Source: Meloidogyne chitwoodi (Eukaryota; Nematoda; Chromadorea; Rhabditida; Meloidogynidae). From it: a DNA stretch of 64,000 nt. Of this stretch, positions 49,001-62,842 are shown piece after piece. The notes beneath the pieces were generated by a model, which saw only the letters and a list, made by a program, of their open reading frames with translations, ran no database searches and had not been told where the DNA came from. Location of the stretch: the NCBI GenBank assembly GCA_015183035.1, contig JACZZP010000022.1, positions 1 to 64,000 on the forward strand. Reading direction: 5' to 3'. Within the stretch, counting starts at the first letter, position 1. The number at the start of each line of letters is the position of its first letter. A program made the translations under genes and the position numbers.

Positions 49001-52000
49001 TCTAAGGCTACCCTCTGCCTGTGCTGAACTTCCAGGAATTATTGACTTTATCTAAAAAAATAAATTTAAAAATCACAGTAAAATTAAAAATACTTGTATA
49101 AATTCATCACGTATATGTGTCCCATCCTGACCAATTAGCGACAAACCCAATCCTTTTGAGCCTTTTTGAATGCGAACATTTATAATTTGGCCAATAAGTT
49201 CAGCAGGATTTCTGGTAAAAATAGGCTGAAAAAATAAATTTTAAAAATTAAATTTAAGGTTAAAACAAACATAATTAGACGGCATAACAAAGCCTGGCTG
49301 TTGAAAAGAACAACCATTATTTCCTGAAAAAAATATTTTACCATAAAAATTAAAATTTTTCAAATTTAACTAAATTCAACAATTTTTAAGTCAAAATTTT
49401 TGTAAAAATTTTATATTTTTAAATTTCACCTCCAACAGGTCCATTTCCATTAACAAAACGTTTCATCCAAAATTGTTGCTTAGAAGAACCGTTTTTGTTG
49501 TTTCCGTGCTAAAAAAACAAAGGTCAGCTGCTTTATAAATATGATCAAAAAATAAAGAACGTATGTATTTTCATCCTACTATTTTTGTCAAAAAAGGAGA
49601 GGGGCGGGGAGGATCAACACTTTAAATCGAGGACAGTTGAGTCCGAAAATTATGACATTCATAAATTTAAAATATTATTGGAATTTTTAACAATTAAAAA
49701 ATTCAAAAATTTTGACTAAATTTGTAAAAAAATCGAAGAATATAAATTCTTAAAGAAAAAGTCAAATTTTGTCAATAATTTTCATAATTAATACCAAAAG
49801 CATCGCAAAGCTCTAAAATTAAAAATTTTCAGACTCAACTGTACTCTTTTATTAATATAAAATATTCGTCCATCTCAAAACCACACGAGAACAATTCATG
49901 CCCCACATAATGTTTTTAAATTATAAATCACGTGAATTTTTTTCTCCATTCCATTCATTCTTTGTGAAATTGAGAACGATAGATTTTACAACAGAAAAAA
50001 ATTTTTTTGGGGTTGCAAATATTTTTTTGTAAAAAAATATATCCTAAAAAGACAAAATAACTGCTTGAATCAATATCAGAATTATAGAAGAAGGAAAAAA
50101 ATAAAAAATATAATTATTTCTTTCCTTAAAAGATAAGATCTATTTTATAATTGTAAGCAAAAAGGATGATGAGTAGAAAAAAACGAATAATTCTTATTTA
50201 AAAGACCCTATATTAAATAAATTATAGTAAAAAGTAAAAGATAGGTTCTCTCAACCATATTAAAAAATTAAAATCAGAAAATTTTGAATTTCCATAAAAA
50301 TAAAATTTTCATAAAAACATAACAAAAAGTAATTCTTTAGATACTGGATTTGAAAAAATAATAAAATCAAGATGATTAAAATTTTGTTGAGAGAAAAACA
50401 GTCCAAAACCAATTTAAAAAATGAAGGGCTTTCTTTGGTAAGAGAAAATTTAAACAAAATTTAAAAAAATCATTGGAGTAAAGGCCCAATTTTCCCCTTA
50501 CTCTTATAAAAATCAAAGATCTAATCTATAAAATTTAAAAAAATATAAACCTCATCTCCAACTCGAATTTCATCAAAAGAAGCATTTGAAGTGCTAGCAG
50601 CATTTCCAAAAGTTTCATAAGGTAAAGGTTGTTTTGTAACTTTGTAATCTAATTGAGTTTGATGGGGAGTATTTCCAAAAGGTCCCAAAGTAGATGGACG
50701 TTCGTTATTATTGTTTATTTGTTGTTGTGCTCTGTTGCAATTCCTAAAGTTTTATTTTTGAAAATATTATAAAATTTTAATAATTTTTTAAAATAAAAAA
50801 TTATTTTAAATTTCAAATTATACAGAAAAATACAAAAAAAAACCGAAAAAAGACAAGATCAAGTAATTCACTCCCATTAATATTTGTTGAAGTTGGTGCA
50901 CAATTAAGTGCCCCAGATGATTTAGTTTTAAGGCAGCCGCAACGTTGGCATAAATAATCCCCGTAAAATTGTTTTTGTAGCATTTTTAATTATTTTTTAC
51001 AACATTTAAAATTAGAAAAGAAAATAAAGGATTAAAAAATCTGGTTCCTTTCAAAATTTGCAAGTGATGAGTTGTACAAATTTGCGCTAAAAGCCTGAAT
51101 GGACTCTTCTTTTATTGTCAGTCAACTGTGCCCAATTCTCTCCCCCCTTCCCTTCAAATTTAGTGAAAAGGGAATTTAGCTTGAAATGCCTGTGCCTTTT
51201 CTTTAAAATACCCAAAAAAGTAGAAATTGTGTAAAGTAGATAGTGTCAAGCAAAACATTTTCTTTTTATCTACTATACTAATTTGCTTTCGGATGTCCAA
51301 AAGAGAGAAGAAAAAAAGAGGAAAAGCAAGCTTTCAAAATCTGATTAAACAACAAGCTAGTAATGGGCCCACAAAATTTAATTTAAATTTTATATTAAAA
51401 GAGAGACCTAAAACTAATGTTTAAAAAATAAAAAAGAAAATAATTGATAAAAAAGAAATTTTCTAAGAGAAAGAAACGAGGATTACAAAAGAACCAAACA
51501 ACAAATTTGCAAAAATTAAACTTAATTTTAATCATCAATAATTCATATAAAATGTCTCTTTTCTCTGAGAGCAAAAAATATAATCTATATAAGTACAGAG
51601 GATCAAAAAACATACAAATAGGATTAAAATCAAAAGTAGAAGACCAACTAGAAGGAAAATGACATAAAATATTTGAATTTTTAGAGCTGAAATTCCACCG
51701 GATGAAATGGAAAAATAAAAGCTAAGCTCCTTCAAAGATAAAAAAGTTCAAAAAACAGAACGTTAAGAAAATTGTTACACAAACCCGAGAATTAAATTAA
51801 AAAAAATAAATTTATTAAAAGTATAAACCTACTCCATATAAAAAAAGGCTTCATTAATACCAACATTCGCTTCATCAAAATTACATCCATAAAAATCAGC
51901 GGCAGTCAATGTTGCGGGAGTTGTTGATAATGATTCCCGAGGATCATCCCAAGTTGTCGTGCCAGTATTGTGACTAAAAAACGAAAACCTTAATTCAATC

Positions 52001-52173
52001 CCAGCCGCAGAAAACAAAGAAACAAACTCAATGAAAAACTTCTCGCCATTCTCAGTATATGAAATTTCCCAGTTTGGAGGTAACGGTCGTCCCGAAGAAA
52101 CTGATGAATCGCCGCAAGCATTATTTATTTGATTAAAAGAATTATCATTATTGCATTGATTTATAATAACCAT
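46079..52173 (-). CDS. magi-1: MAGI-type scaffold: WW domain and five PDZ domains
   Basis: MAGI proteins organise cell junctions and synapses. The 5' exons encode a MAGI-type WW domain ([31 protein letters not shown]). PDZ domains follow, marked by their carboxylate-binding loops: [54 protein letters not shown] and [16 protein letters not shown], the last followed by [20 protein letters not shown] and VNLLLRR. Linkers are Gln- and Asn-rich. I found no guanylate-kinase domain, no PDZ0 and only one WW. The join between the WW exons (to 51,834) and the next exon near 50,980, which begins with its own ATG ([16 protein letters not shown]), was not found, so two promoters or two genes are possible. 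An intron holds a SINE. Confidence 0.82.
48756..48873 (+). repeat. tRNA-derived SINE copy 2, in MAGI intron
   Basis: Head GGTTGGATGGTTAAGTGGAT with a damaged box B (CAGGACCAATCCC), then the shared tail CCCACCCAGTGTTTTGGTAT and GGTTGGCCGCTCTACTTTAG. Opposite strand to its host gene. Partner of the copy at 39,976. Confidence 0.7.
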
Positions 52174-53130
52174 TTATGAAGAATTTAAAGGCTTCGAATA
52201 GACTGCAAAATAAGGCCACACATCTAAAATTAAAAAAAGCAAAAATCACTAATCTTGTTTAATCGCTTAATAAACCTGATTTTAAGACAATTTTACTCTC
52301 GTTTGAAAATGACCAAAATACTGTTGATGTTGTGACAAACAAAAAGAAAGTTTGCCCTATTTTCTCTCGCTTTCATCATTTTATTTCACTTAATATCCAA
52401 AGGACAAAAGGTCCAATGACAAAATATCTTAAGTGAAAAAGTTTAGTTCATTTGGTGAAATGAAATATTTTTTATAATTTGGCGAAATGAAAAAGACGCC
52501 ATTAAATATATAATTCTGTCTAACTGTCTGCTACACTTATATAAAAGAAGTGTTAGAGAGTGTATTTTTTTAAATCAATAGATTGTGAAACATTTTTGTT
52601 ACTCGCCTTTTATTTTTTGTCTCCTAGCGACAATTATAAAAACGGAATGGGTACTAGTTTTGTCTAGTACTTACTTTGTATGTTTAAGTTGTACAAATGA
52701 ATATTTGTGTAGCATTTAACTAGCTTATCGGGTGAAAATAAGCATAAAGCTTTCCTTTTCTTTTTAAGTGAATTAAAAGAGCTAGAATAAATATTACGAT
52801 TTCCGTTTTGGGATTAGATTAATAACCCTATTTATGTTTTGGGTATAAGTGTGTCATTTGATTGTTCCATATTTGTCTTTCGAATTTTAAGACGATTTTA
52901 TGGGACTGAGTCTATTATTTTTTTCTCGCTGATTTTTTTATGATCTTCTCGAAATTTTGGAAGTCGTTAATTTTTATTTTCCCACTAGGTTTTTTCACTT
53001 TTAATAATTTTGGACAATTTTTCCTTTACATTATGTACTTTTTTCGCGTGATTTCTTACTTAACACCTTTTGTTCTCAATTATTATTTTCTTTCATCCTT
53101 TTTTAATAATTTTTGATCGAATTTCAGAAT
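52174..53130. promoter_or_regulatory. Divergent intergenic region between MAGI and PP2A genes
   Basis: About 960 bases with no gene seen. Just before the PP2A start there is AATTTCAG-AAT-ATG, a typical trans-splice acceptor placed next to the start codon. Confidence 0.45.
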
Positions 53131-54986
<1,856 letters not shown>

Positions 54987-55281
54987 GGAATGATTTTTAT
55001 AAAATTTAAATAAATATAAAAAGATGGGAAAAATGAAAAATTTATTTAGTTTTAATTGAAACGTTTTAGAATTAAAAATTTGCAAATTTTTTATGCCTAA
55101 ACATTTAGCCATAAGCTGATGATGTATGGCGTTGAATGTAAAAAAATTGTTTAGGCATCATCATAATTTACTATATTATCTGAATACTCTCGTTTCTTCC
55201 AATTTTTTTCGTTTTGATGCTTTTTTTTTTTGCACAAAAATGTCTTTTGTGTGTGAATAAATGGATAAAAATTTTTGTGAA

Positions 55282-55911
55282 GCGTGCTACAACTTATCCT
55301 GATTTGGCTGCTTATGCTTTAGCTAAAAATTTGGATAATAATAATGGATCGATATCTGTTGAACTTCGTCAAATTAGTGATAATAAGCGTTTAATCGGAC
55401 CAAGACATTCCCGATGTTGTTCACTTGCTCATCTTGGTATTTTTTTTAAATTGAAATTAAGCATTTTTATAGTTTGTGGTAGGCCTATAACCAAATTTTT
55501 TCTTTTTAATTAATTTTTTAAAGAGGATCGTGTGCAACCTGTAGAAACAAATTCTGAGGTTTTTATAGATATTTTTAAAAAGATAATAAGACTTTTTTTA
55601 GCACTCTCTTCATGACGAAATTCGAAAAATTATACCAGATGGTCCTCCAAGTATCATTTGTCAGCGTTATGTCGGAAATTTAATAACTGGAACTTCGTAC
55701 GTGGCAATTTTATTTAATTTAAAAAATAAAAACCTTTATTTAACAAAAATACCTAACACAATTTAATAATTAAAAGTAAAAATTATCTTAAAAAATTTAT
55801 TCTAAAATTCCGTGAAAAAATATGGGACTGCCTCTCGGATTAATAATTTATTTTTAGACATTGGGTTTTTTGGACAAATTTATGATAATGGTACCATTGT
55901 AAGAGTGGGAT
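55282..55911 (+). pseudogene. Palindrome left arm: p62-like and Lon-like exon fragments
   Basis: From left: an exon like the p62-like penultimate region (55,282-55,437: KRATTYPDLAAYALAKN, GPRHSRCCSLAHL), a short exon EDRVQPVETNSE that starts like the UBA exon but then diverges, an exon at 55,601-55,700 (HSLHDEIRKIIPDGPPSIIC), and a short exon at 55,858-55,913 (IGFFGQIYDNGTIVRVG) that resembles the Lon-like exon of the first palindrome but stops early. The exon order is not that of any intact gene, so this looks like a rearranged fragment. Confidence 0.6.
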
Positions 55912-56625
55912 AAAATCATCCTTCATATCATACGGCATCAAAATATATTTAATATTGGCGGAATGTTGCAGCTGTAACTTCAAGCGCATGCCTTCCACTC
56001 TTACAATGGTACCATTATCATAAATTTGTCCAAAAAACCAATGTCTAAAAATAAATTATTAATCCGAGAGGCAGTCCCATATTTTTTCACGAAATTTTGG
56101 AATAAATTTTTTAAGATAATTTTTACTTTTAATTATTAAATTGTGTTAGGTATTTTTGTTAAATAAAGGTTTTTATTTTTTAAATTAAATAAAATTGCCA
56201 CGTACGAAGTTCCAGTTATTAAATTTCCGACATAACGCTGACAAATGATACTTGGAGGACCATCTGGTATAATTTTTCGAATTTCGTCATGAAGAGAGTG
56301 CTAAAAAAAAGTCTTATTATCTTTTTAAAAATATCTATAAAAAACCTCAGAATTTGTTTCTACAGGTTGCACACGATTCTCTTTAAAAAATTAATTAAAA
56401 AGAAAAAATTTGGTTATAGGCCTACCACAAACTATAAAAATGCTTAATTTCAATTAAAAAATACCAAGATGAGCAAGTGAACAACATCGGGAATGTCTTG
56501 GTCCGATTAAACGCTTATTATCACTAATTTGACGAAGTTCAACAGATATCGATCCATTATTATCATCCGAATTTTGAGCTAAAGCATAAGCAGCCAATCA
56601 GGATAAGTTGTTGTACGTTTTACCT
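55282..56625. repeat. Second palindrome, about 1.34 kb
   Basis: Arms 55,282-55,911 and 55,994-56,625 are reverse complements around a centre of about 82 bases. They are slightly more diverged than the arms of the first palindrome: for example GATTTGGCT on the left is GATTGGCT on the right. Confidence 0.85.
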
Positions 56626-56760
56626 ATTTTTTTAAATTTAATGTTTAATTAAAAAAATAACCAATTTCGGCTTCTCAGTTTGAGTTCTATTTTCATTTGC
56701 TGCAGGAATCGTTGAAGATTCTAGAGATGAAGGTTGAATAATCGGATCTAAAAAATTTTT
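55994..56760 (-). pseudogene. Palindrome right arm: p62-like fragment with a frameshift
   Basis: Minus strand. Beyond the shared arm it extends upstream into another p62-like exon (IIQPSSLESSTIPAANENRT, TQTEKPK), which matches [28 protein letters not shown] of the gene at 24,560. The following exon has lost one T at the DLAAYAL position, shifting the frame. It is a broken copy of the p62-like 3' part. Confidence 0.65.
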
Positions 56761-57486
56761 ATTTTGAATTTTTAAATATATTTCTATTACATTACTGTTA
56801 CATGCAATAAAAACACCAAAATAAGTAGGATTTAAAGTTAACTAAAAATATCAAACCTTTTCCCTCCAACATTTCAAAAACTCTTCATAATCCTTCAAGA
56901 AACCTTTCAATACGATCAATATTATTTTATTCTTATCACATGGGATTATATATTTCTCTTTTTAAAAATGGGTTTTTGACCATTTTCTATTCTACTAATT
57001 TCATCTAGTAGTGGTTAAATGACTTGCCAAGTCGCCAACTCTTGAATTAAAAAAGAGGGAAAAATATGAGGACGTCAACATTAAAAAAGGAGGTTTCATT
57101 TATTTTAATATATTTTATATCTTCTCCTTTTAACAAACATTCCTTTATGCGCAAAATTCTTGATAGTTAATGCTTCCCTTTATACACCCATTTGTGTCTT
57201 CTTTCCCCTTTTTGCTTCCTCTCTTTTTTTAGTATTTGTTGAGGGATTTCGAAAAGAAATTTATTTGAGACATTTATATTTTATAAGTTAGCCTTTAAAA
57301 TACAACTTAAACTTTGCTTTTCTATTTTTCATTTTGTTTTTAAATTTTTATTCTTTTTCCTGTTGTAAACTTGAGTTTGTAAATTTAAGTTCTTATTTTC
57401 TAACTTCAGGGAAATCAGAAAAATTTTAAAACAACAAAAATCACAGAGCAATAATTTATTTATATGTTAATCACTTATTGACGTTG
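56761..57486. other. Intergenic, no gene seen
   Basis: AT-rich sequence between the second palindrome and the adenylate-kinase-like gene. No repeat or open frame of note. Confidence 0.45.
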
Positions 57487-60400
57487 ATGGGCTGCGCCCC
57501 AAGTGTTCACAATTGGAACGGATTTGTGGGCTCACCAAATTCTGCTAATAAATTCAAAAGGTTTGTATAAAAAATACTTAAATCAGAAAATTAAATAATT
57601 TTTTGAATAATTTCAAGTCCATGTTGTGAATTTATTTTACAAAATATTATACCGGGTCGTCGCAGAGGTGAGAATAATGCAGTAACAGCCGTGCAAGTGG
57701 AAAATGATGAAATTGATTTAAATTTGCATAGACTGCTTAAACTACAACCACCCATTAATATTGGTATGTTTAAGTTTGTCATTTTCAAGTTTGTTATTTT
57801 TTAAGTCGTTCATATTCAATTTAGTTTCGTGTGGTAATTTTTGTATTTTTTCTTTCTCAAGTTTTGTCTTTTCAAGTTCATTCTTTTTCAGAAGTGTTTT
57901 ATTTTTTAAGTTTTAAGGTTTGATTTTAACATTTTGTATTTTATATATTTTCAAGTTTATGTTTTAGACTTTTCTTTCAAGTTTGTATTTTTAAAGTTTT
58001 TACTTAAGTTTACTTATTCTTTTAAGACTTAGATTCCAACTTTGTATGTTTTTTAAGTTTTGTGTTTTATTTTTAAGTTTGTATTTTTTACATGTTTGTA
58101 TTTCAAGTTTTGTCATTTCTAAGATTATATTTTTAGAAAATATTTAAATTATTGTGTTTCATGTTTATCTTTTTGATGTCACTATTTTCAATATTTTCCA
58201 TTGTTGAAGTGCTTCAAGTTTTGACTAATTTTTAGATGTTGGCTCTGGTATTGATCCGTCCTGTGCTGGTGGAAATGAATTAGCGCCTAAGGTTATATTC
58301 ATTTTTGGTCAGTTTTTTCTTTTAATTAAAAAAATTTGATGACGCAAAATGTCTTATATAGTATTCACCGCACTATTATATAAAATCTCTGCCTTAAGAA
58401 AAATATTATATGCTATCATATAAATAAAGTATTAAAAAAATAATCCTTATTTATGTTGTGCGTTTTCTTTTATTATATATGACTGCCAAGGTGTAAAAAA
58501 GTAATGCGAAGGAGGAACTGTAAAAATTAATTATTTTATGAAAGGGAAAAAATTTATTGAAACTAAAATTATAAAATATCTTTCTTAACAATTGTAAAAA
58601 GTTTATTTTTTGAATTATAGGAAAAGTTTATTTTCTGAATTGTAAAAAAGTTTATTTTTTGAATTGTAGAAAAAGTTTATTTTCTGAATGTAAAAAAGGT
58701 TTATTTTCTGGTTTGCAAAATGTTTATTTTCTGAATTGTAAGAAGGTTTATTTTTTGAGTTGTAAAAAGTTTTACTTTGTATTTCAAATGGTTAGTAATT
58801 GTATTTTTAAATGTATTTTTCCGGATAAATGCTTAACAAATGTATCTTAGTTTTCAACCTTTTTTTCCTCCTCTCTTGCATTTTATCTTTACTCACAAAT
58901 TGTATACCTATGTATTATTTTTAAAATCTGTGTATTCTCTTCTTAAAATTAATTTGTTCTTGCATACGAACAAGTGTTTATTTTACCTTATTCAGTTTGA
59001 CATTTAAGTACACTTAAATTCTTTTTGGCATTTTCCAAATTCATTTTTTACGTAATATTTTCTTTTTTGGTTTTAAATCTTTAAAAATGTAATAGGTGGA
59101 TTAAAATAGTTTTGTTCTTTATTTTTAAGTCAGAGAGGAATATGAGGATATTTTTATGAGAGAAGAATAATTCGAGGGAAGATTGGGAAAAAATAATTAA
59201 ATATATTAATTAAATTTAAAAATACTAAAAAAATAAAATTAATTTTTTTACATCTTTTTCAAGGTGGTCCTGGCAGCATGAAGGGAATTTTAACACAAGA
59301 GCTTGCACAAGAATTTGACTTTATCACAATTGGAATTGGTTAATTAATTTTAAAATTTTTGTTTTAGAAAATTTAAGAGATTAGAGTATTTTCAATACAA
59401 TCATATTTTTTTCTTTCTCAAATTATTTTAAATATTATATAAAATTTAGAAGATGTCATTTTCTCTTATTTGCCACAAAAAGAAGCCAACACCGTTCAGA
59501 ATACTGTGGAAATAAATGATTTGCTTAGAGTAATTTTATTAATTAAAAATAAATTTTAAATAAAAAATAAACTTTTTTTATAGCGGAATCCAGGAATAAT
59601 TAATTTGCGTTGGGTTCTTCAAATGGTAGGCGCCAAAATAGCTACGGCACACTCAAATGCTCAGGTATTTTTATATTAATTAAATTTGTGTGTTTTATTG
59701 CAATTTCATTTTTAAAGTTATTTTTGTTAAGCGATTTATTGTGGATATTATTCCTGAATTGTCTTTTATCATAAAGTCTGCAGCATTCACTGCTAATGAT
59801 CATAGGGTTTGTAAAAGTTAAAAAATTACAATTAATTTTATTATAAAACTTAAATGGGTTGTAATAATGAATTTTACAATTATATTTATACAGCTTATTT
59901 TTACAATTTTGATTTTTTCCAAAATTTTTAAAGTACATTTAATTGTAAGCCTAATAGTGTCTGCGTACTTGGTCGAGTGGTTAAGGCGTTGGAATTGAGT
60001 TATGTTCCAACACAGGTTCGAATCCTGCAACTGTTTTTCTTTTTATTTTACTAAAAATTAATCTGTTTTGAAATTTTTGTATTTTTTTCATTTTAATACA
60101 AGCCAGAAATTATAATAAAATTTTTTATTTTAGAATCAACTAGTCGAATTTGATCGAAAGGTAATTTTTTAAAAATATTTTTAATTTTTCAAAATACTTC
60201 AATATTTTAGTACAAAATTCTATTTGCTTTGGAACTCTACATTTCAGCAGAATATCAATTGCTTGGTATTAATTTTTTAAAATTTTAATTTAAATAAATT
60301 CAGAAAGCGGCCCTTCCAGTTCATTCTCTGCCTCCCCATCTACCTCAAAATCGAAAAAAGAAACAGATGAGGAGAGGGAACTACGCTTAGAGGCAAGGCA

Positions 60401-62227
60401 ATTACTACGTGGTGGTGCGGTTAGTTTCAAAATAAAATATTTTATTTTTCAAATTATTTAAATATTTTTAGGATGAAGCTGACAAGGGACGATTGGAGGT
60501 TTACTTCTGAAAAAATTTAAAATATTTTTTTTTAATTAGAAAAGGCTTGAATCTTTTCATGAATGGTTTGTTATTTTTTACTTATATTTTTTATTTTTAA
60601 ATTTTTTTATATAAATAATTTTGCAGTGCTGAACCATTCCTTGCTTTCTTTAGAAAGCACAAACGAATTGTAAGACTTGATTTAAAGGTAACTTTTTTAA
60701 AAAAAATTTTTGACTATAATAAACTTTAATAAGATACCTTACAACGAAGACTTGTTTCGCACTGTTCGACAACTTTTTATTGATTTTGGTTTTGGACGGA
60801 ATAATGACTCAATTAGAGTTGTCCTCTTCTTACAAAGTTAGAAAAAAAATTAATTTATTTTATTAAATATTTAGATGAGGCCCAAGTTGATAATATTGAC
60901 ACAGAATATTATAATATGCGAACAATACGATTACTAGACATTTGCCACGACAGAGAAGAAAGTTTGGTTAGTTTTTTTAATTTTAAGTTTTTATTAAGGC
61001 TTGTTTTCAATACAATCTCACTTTTACAACCTATTTTTGTTTTTACTAATTTTTTACATTAATTTAAATAAAAAACGATATAACAATCATTAATTCGCCC
61101 TTTATTCTGTGTGCATGCTTGGCCGAGTGGTTAAGGCGTCAGAATCGTGAATCTGACCGGGGCAGCCCGACGCAGGTTCGAATCCTGCAGCATGCGGAGA
61201 GTTTGTAGCACATTTTTTTCCAAAAATAATTTCATTTTAATAAACTACGTTTCTGAATTTTACATTTTTTAATTTATTTTTAATTAATAAAATTAAATTA
61301 ATTACAGACTAATCAAATTCGCTCGATCCGTAAATATATTTACCGCACCGCGCAAGTTGGTGAACACATTCTTGTACTGCTCAAAGGTCTAAATACTTCC
61401 GATAGTAGGGTTAGTATTTTTTGTTTATTTTAAAATTATAATTTTGTTTAAGAGGAACAAACCTCGAATAACTTTCTTAGAATATCGAGCAACTTATTTG
61501 GATTATTATATTCGCAGTAATTCTAGACAAAGTCCCAGACAACGGTTTGTAAAATTTTAGTTTTTTAAATTTTTATATATAAAATTTTTAGGTGTAAAAT
61601 GCCTTTTCGAACAATCACCTCAACTCAAGGTGAAGTTTGCCTATTTCCTGAAGCAATGTCCTCACGCCTTTGCAAGAGAATTGGAAATATTTTTGGCGAA
61701 AAACTTTCAATGACAGAGACATCCGAATCAGTTAGGGTAAAATTATTTAATATAACTCAATTTAATTTCCTTGCAAATAAAAATTGGTGAAATTTCCCTA
61801 AAAAGAAATACTATAACTTTTAATATTTAACACGCCTATTGGCCGCATGCTTGGCCGAGTGGTTAAGGCATCGGATTCCTATTCCGAGTGGGTTTCAGCC
61901 CAGCGTAGGTTCGAATCCTGCAGCATGCAAATATAGTAAATTTCCTCTTTTACGAAACTTTATAATCTTGTTTTTAATATCTAACATTAATTTACAATCC
62001 GATGTTTTTGTACTCCAATTTTAAAATTTTATCACTTAATTTTATAATTAATTTTTTGAAAAAATTATGTATAGGGAGATATTGAAAGTCGTCAATCGCA
62101 ATTAAGTGTTAGTCCCTGTGGTTATCTAGCAAGCACTACAACACTTAATCCTTCCACTGCTGCAATATCACAACGTCCATCACCTCGTCCATCTTATAAT
62201 GGAAGAATGGAGAATGGACGACATTGA
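57487..62227 (+). CDS. Adenylate-kinase-like P-loop protein with N-terminal MGC motif
   Basis: About twenty exons. Starts MGCAPSVHNWNGF: Gly2 and Cys3 suit myristoylation and palmitoylation, so membrane attachment is likely. A later exon pair gives VIFIFGGPGSMKGILTQEL, an adenylate-kinase P-loop; the usual GKGT is MKGI here, so catalysis is doubtful. AK-like blocks follow: FDFITIGIEDVIFSYLP, a stretch ending GAKIATAHSNAQ, RFIVDIIPELSFIIKSA, and CAEPFLAFFRKHKRIVRLDL, resembling the C-terminal AK helix. The last exons read MPFRTITSTQGEVCLFPEAM and a Ser/Pro-rich tail ending NGRH. I cannot name the ortholog. Introns hold three tRNA-type elements and a tandem repeat. Confidence 0.72.
57780..58140. 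repeat. Low-complexity AAGTTTGTATTTT repeats in intron
   Basis: Many AAGTTT(T/G)TATTTT-type words within the AK-like intron. Similar words fill introns of RCC1L (20,235-20,400) and its inverted copy (5,340-5,580), so this is a common intron filler in this genome. Confidence 0.55.
58593..58780. repeat. About 24-bp tandem repeat, eight copies
   Basis: Units of the form AAAAGTTTATTTTCTGAATTGT repeat with small changes within the AK-like gene's long intron. They form an open frame on the plus strand (FSECKKGLFS...), which I treat as chance. Confidence 0.7.
59961..60036 (+). pseudogene. Decayed class II-type tRNA
   Basis: TTGGTCGAGTGGTTAAGGC and CAGGTTCGAATCCTGC are the same D and T arms as in the two tRNAs downstream. 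The anticodon arm has a 10-base loop between TTGGAA and TTCCAA, there is no variable arm, and no acceptor stem pairs. Pseudogene in an AK-like intron. Confidence 0.6.
61113..61196 (+). tRNA. Class II tRNA with 8-base anticodon loop
   Basis: A full cloverleaf pairs: acceptor GCATGCT/AGCATGC (7/7), D stem GCC/GGC, anticodon stem TCAGA/TCTGA, variable arm CGGG/CCCG with a GCAG loop, T stem GCAGG/CCTGC, discriminator G. Box A (TGGCCGAGTGG) and box B (GGTTCGAATCC) are perfect. The anticodon loop ATCGTGAA has 8 bases, so the anticodon is CGT or GTG depending on register; neither is a normal Leu or Ser anticodon, although the long variable arm belongs to those tRNAs. It lies in an intron of the AK-like gene, same strand. 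Confidence 0.8.
61845..61929 (+). tRNA. Class II tRNA with anticodon CCU (nev-tRNA type)
   Basis: Pairs fully: acceptor GCATGCT/AGCATGC, D stem GCC/GGC, anticodon stem TCGGA/TCCGA, 7-base loop TTCCTAT with anticodon CCT at 61,878-61,880, variable arm TGGG/CCCA, T stem GTAGG/CCTGC with one wobble, discriminator A. Boxes A and B are intact. Arg(CCU) tRNAs are normally class I; a long variable arm and A73 point to charging by LeuRS, as reported for nematode-specific V-arm tRNAs. It shares its acceptor stem with the tRNA at 61,113. Confidence 0.85.
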
Positions 62228-62842
62228 ATATATAAATCAACGAGAAAAAGACACAATTTTTCTTATGCTCATTCAGTTTGTAAATAAATTTAAAAATTCA
62301 AACCCAAACTGAAAATGAGTGCCTTTTTGTCCTCATTTTTCTCATACAATTCATTCTTTTTTTTTGTATAAATAATAATAATAATAAACATATGTAAAAC
62401 TTACATAGTTTATTGTAAAAATTTACAATTCTCAAATACTTTTACAACCTTAAATTAACAATTCAAATTTCTTCTACAAACTTTAAATTTACAATTCAAA
62501 TTTCTTTTGATTCAATCAAAGTTGTGAAATTTTTAATTTTGCAAGTCTAGTCGTTGGCCGATTTGCCGCAGTAGTCTTTGCTTCTTTATCTCTAATTCTC
62601 TTTATTTAAAATACAATTTTGTGATCAATCTCGGCCTGCGACTAGTCGGGTTGTTCCAGTTTTTCATTTTCCTTTTATTTATTTTTCCCCACTTTTCTAT
62701 TTAATCTATTCGCTCATTTTTTGTTTCCACATTGCTCTTTTCATCCACGTCAATATTCGACGGAGTTTTTTTTCTTTAATTTGTTATTTGTTGATTTTAT
62801 TATTTAGAGTTGCTATTAATAACAAAACCATTTTAGAAAATA
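62228..62842. promoter_or_regulatory. Intergenic upstream of copb-2
   Basis: About 615 bases, no gene seen. ACCATTTTAG at 62,827-62,836 is a likely trans-splice acceptor just before the copb-2 ATG. Confidence 0.4.

Noticed and set aside
51395..51735. Hydrophobic frames in the long MAGI intron
   Set aside because: T-rich intron sequence gives Phe/Leu/Ile runs in any frame; no splice or homology support.
58659..58850. Cys/Lys-rich frame in the AK-like intron
   Set aside because: Product of a 24-bp tandem repeat; no start context or homolog.
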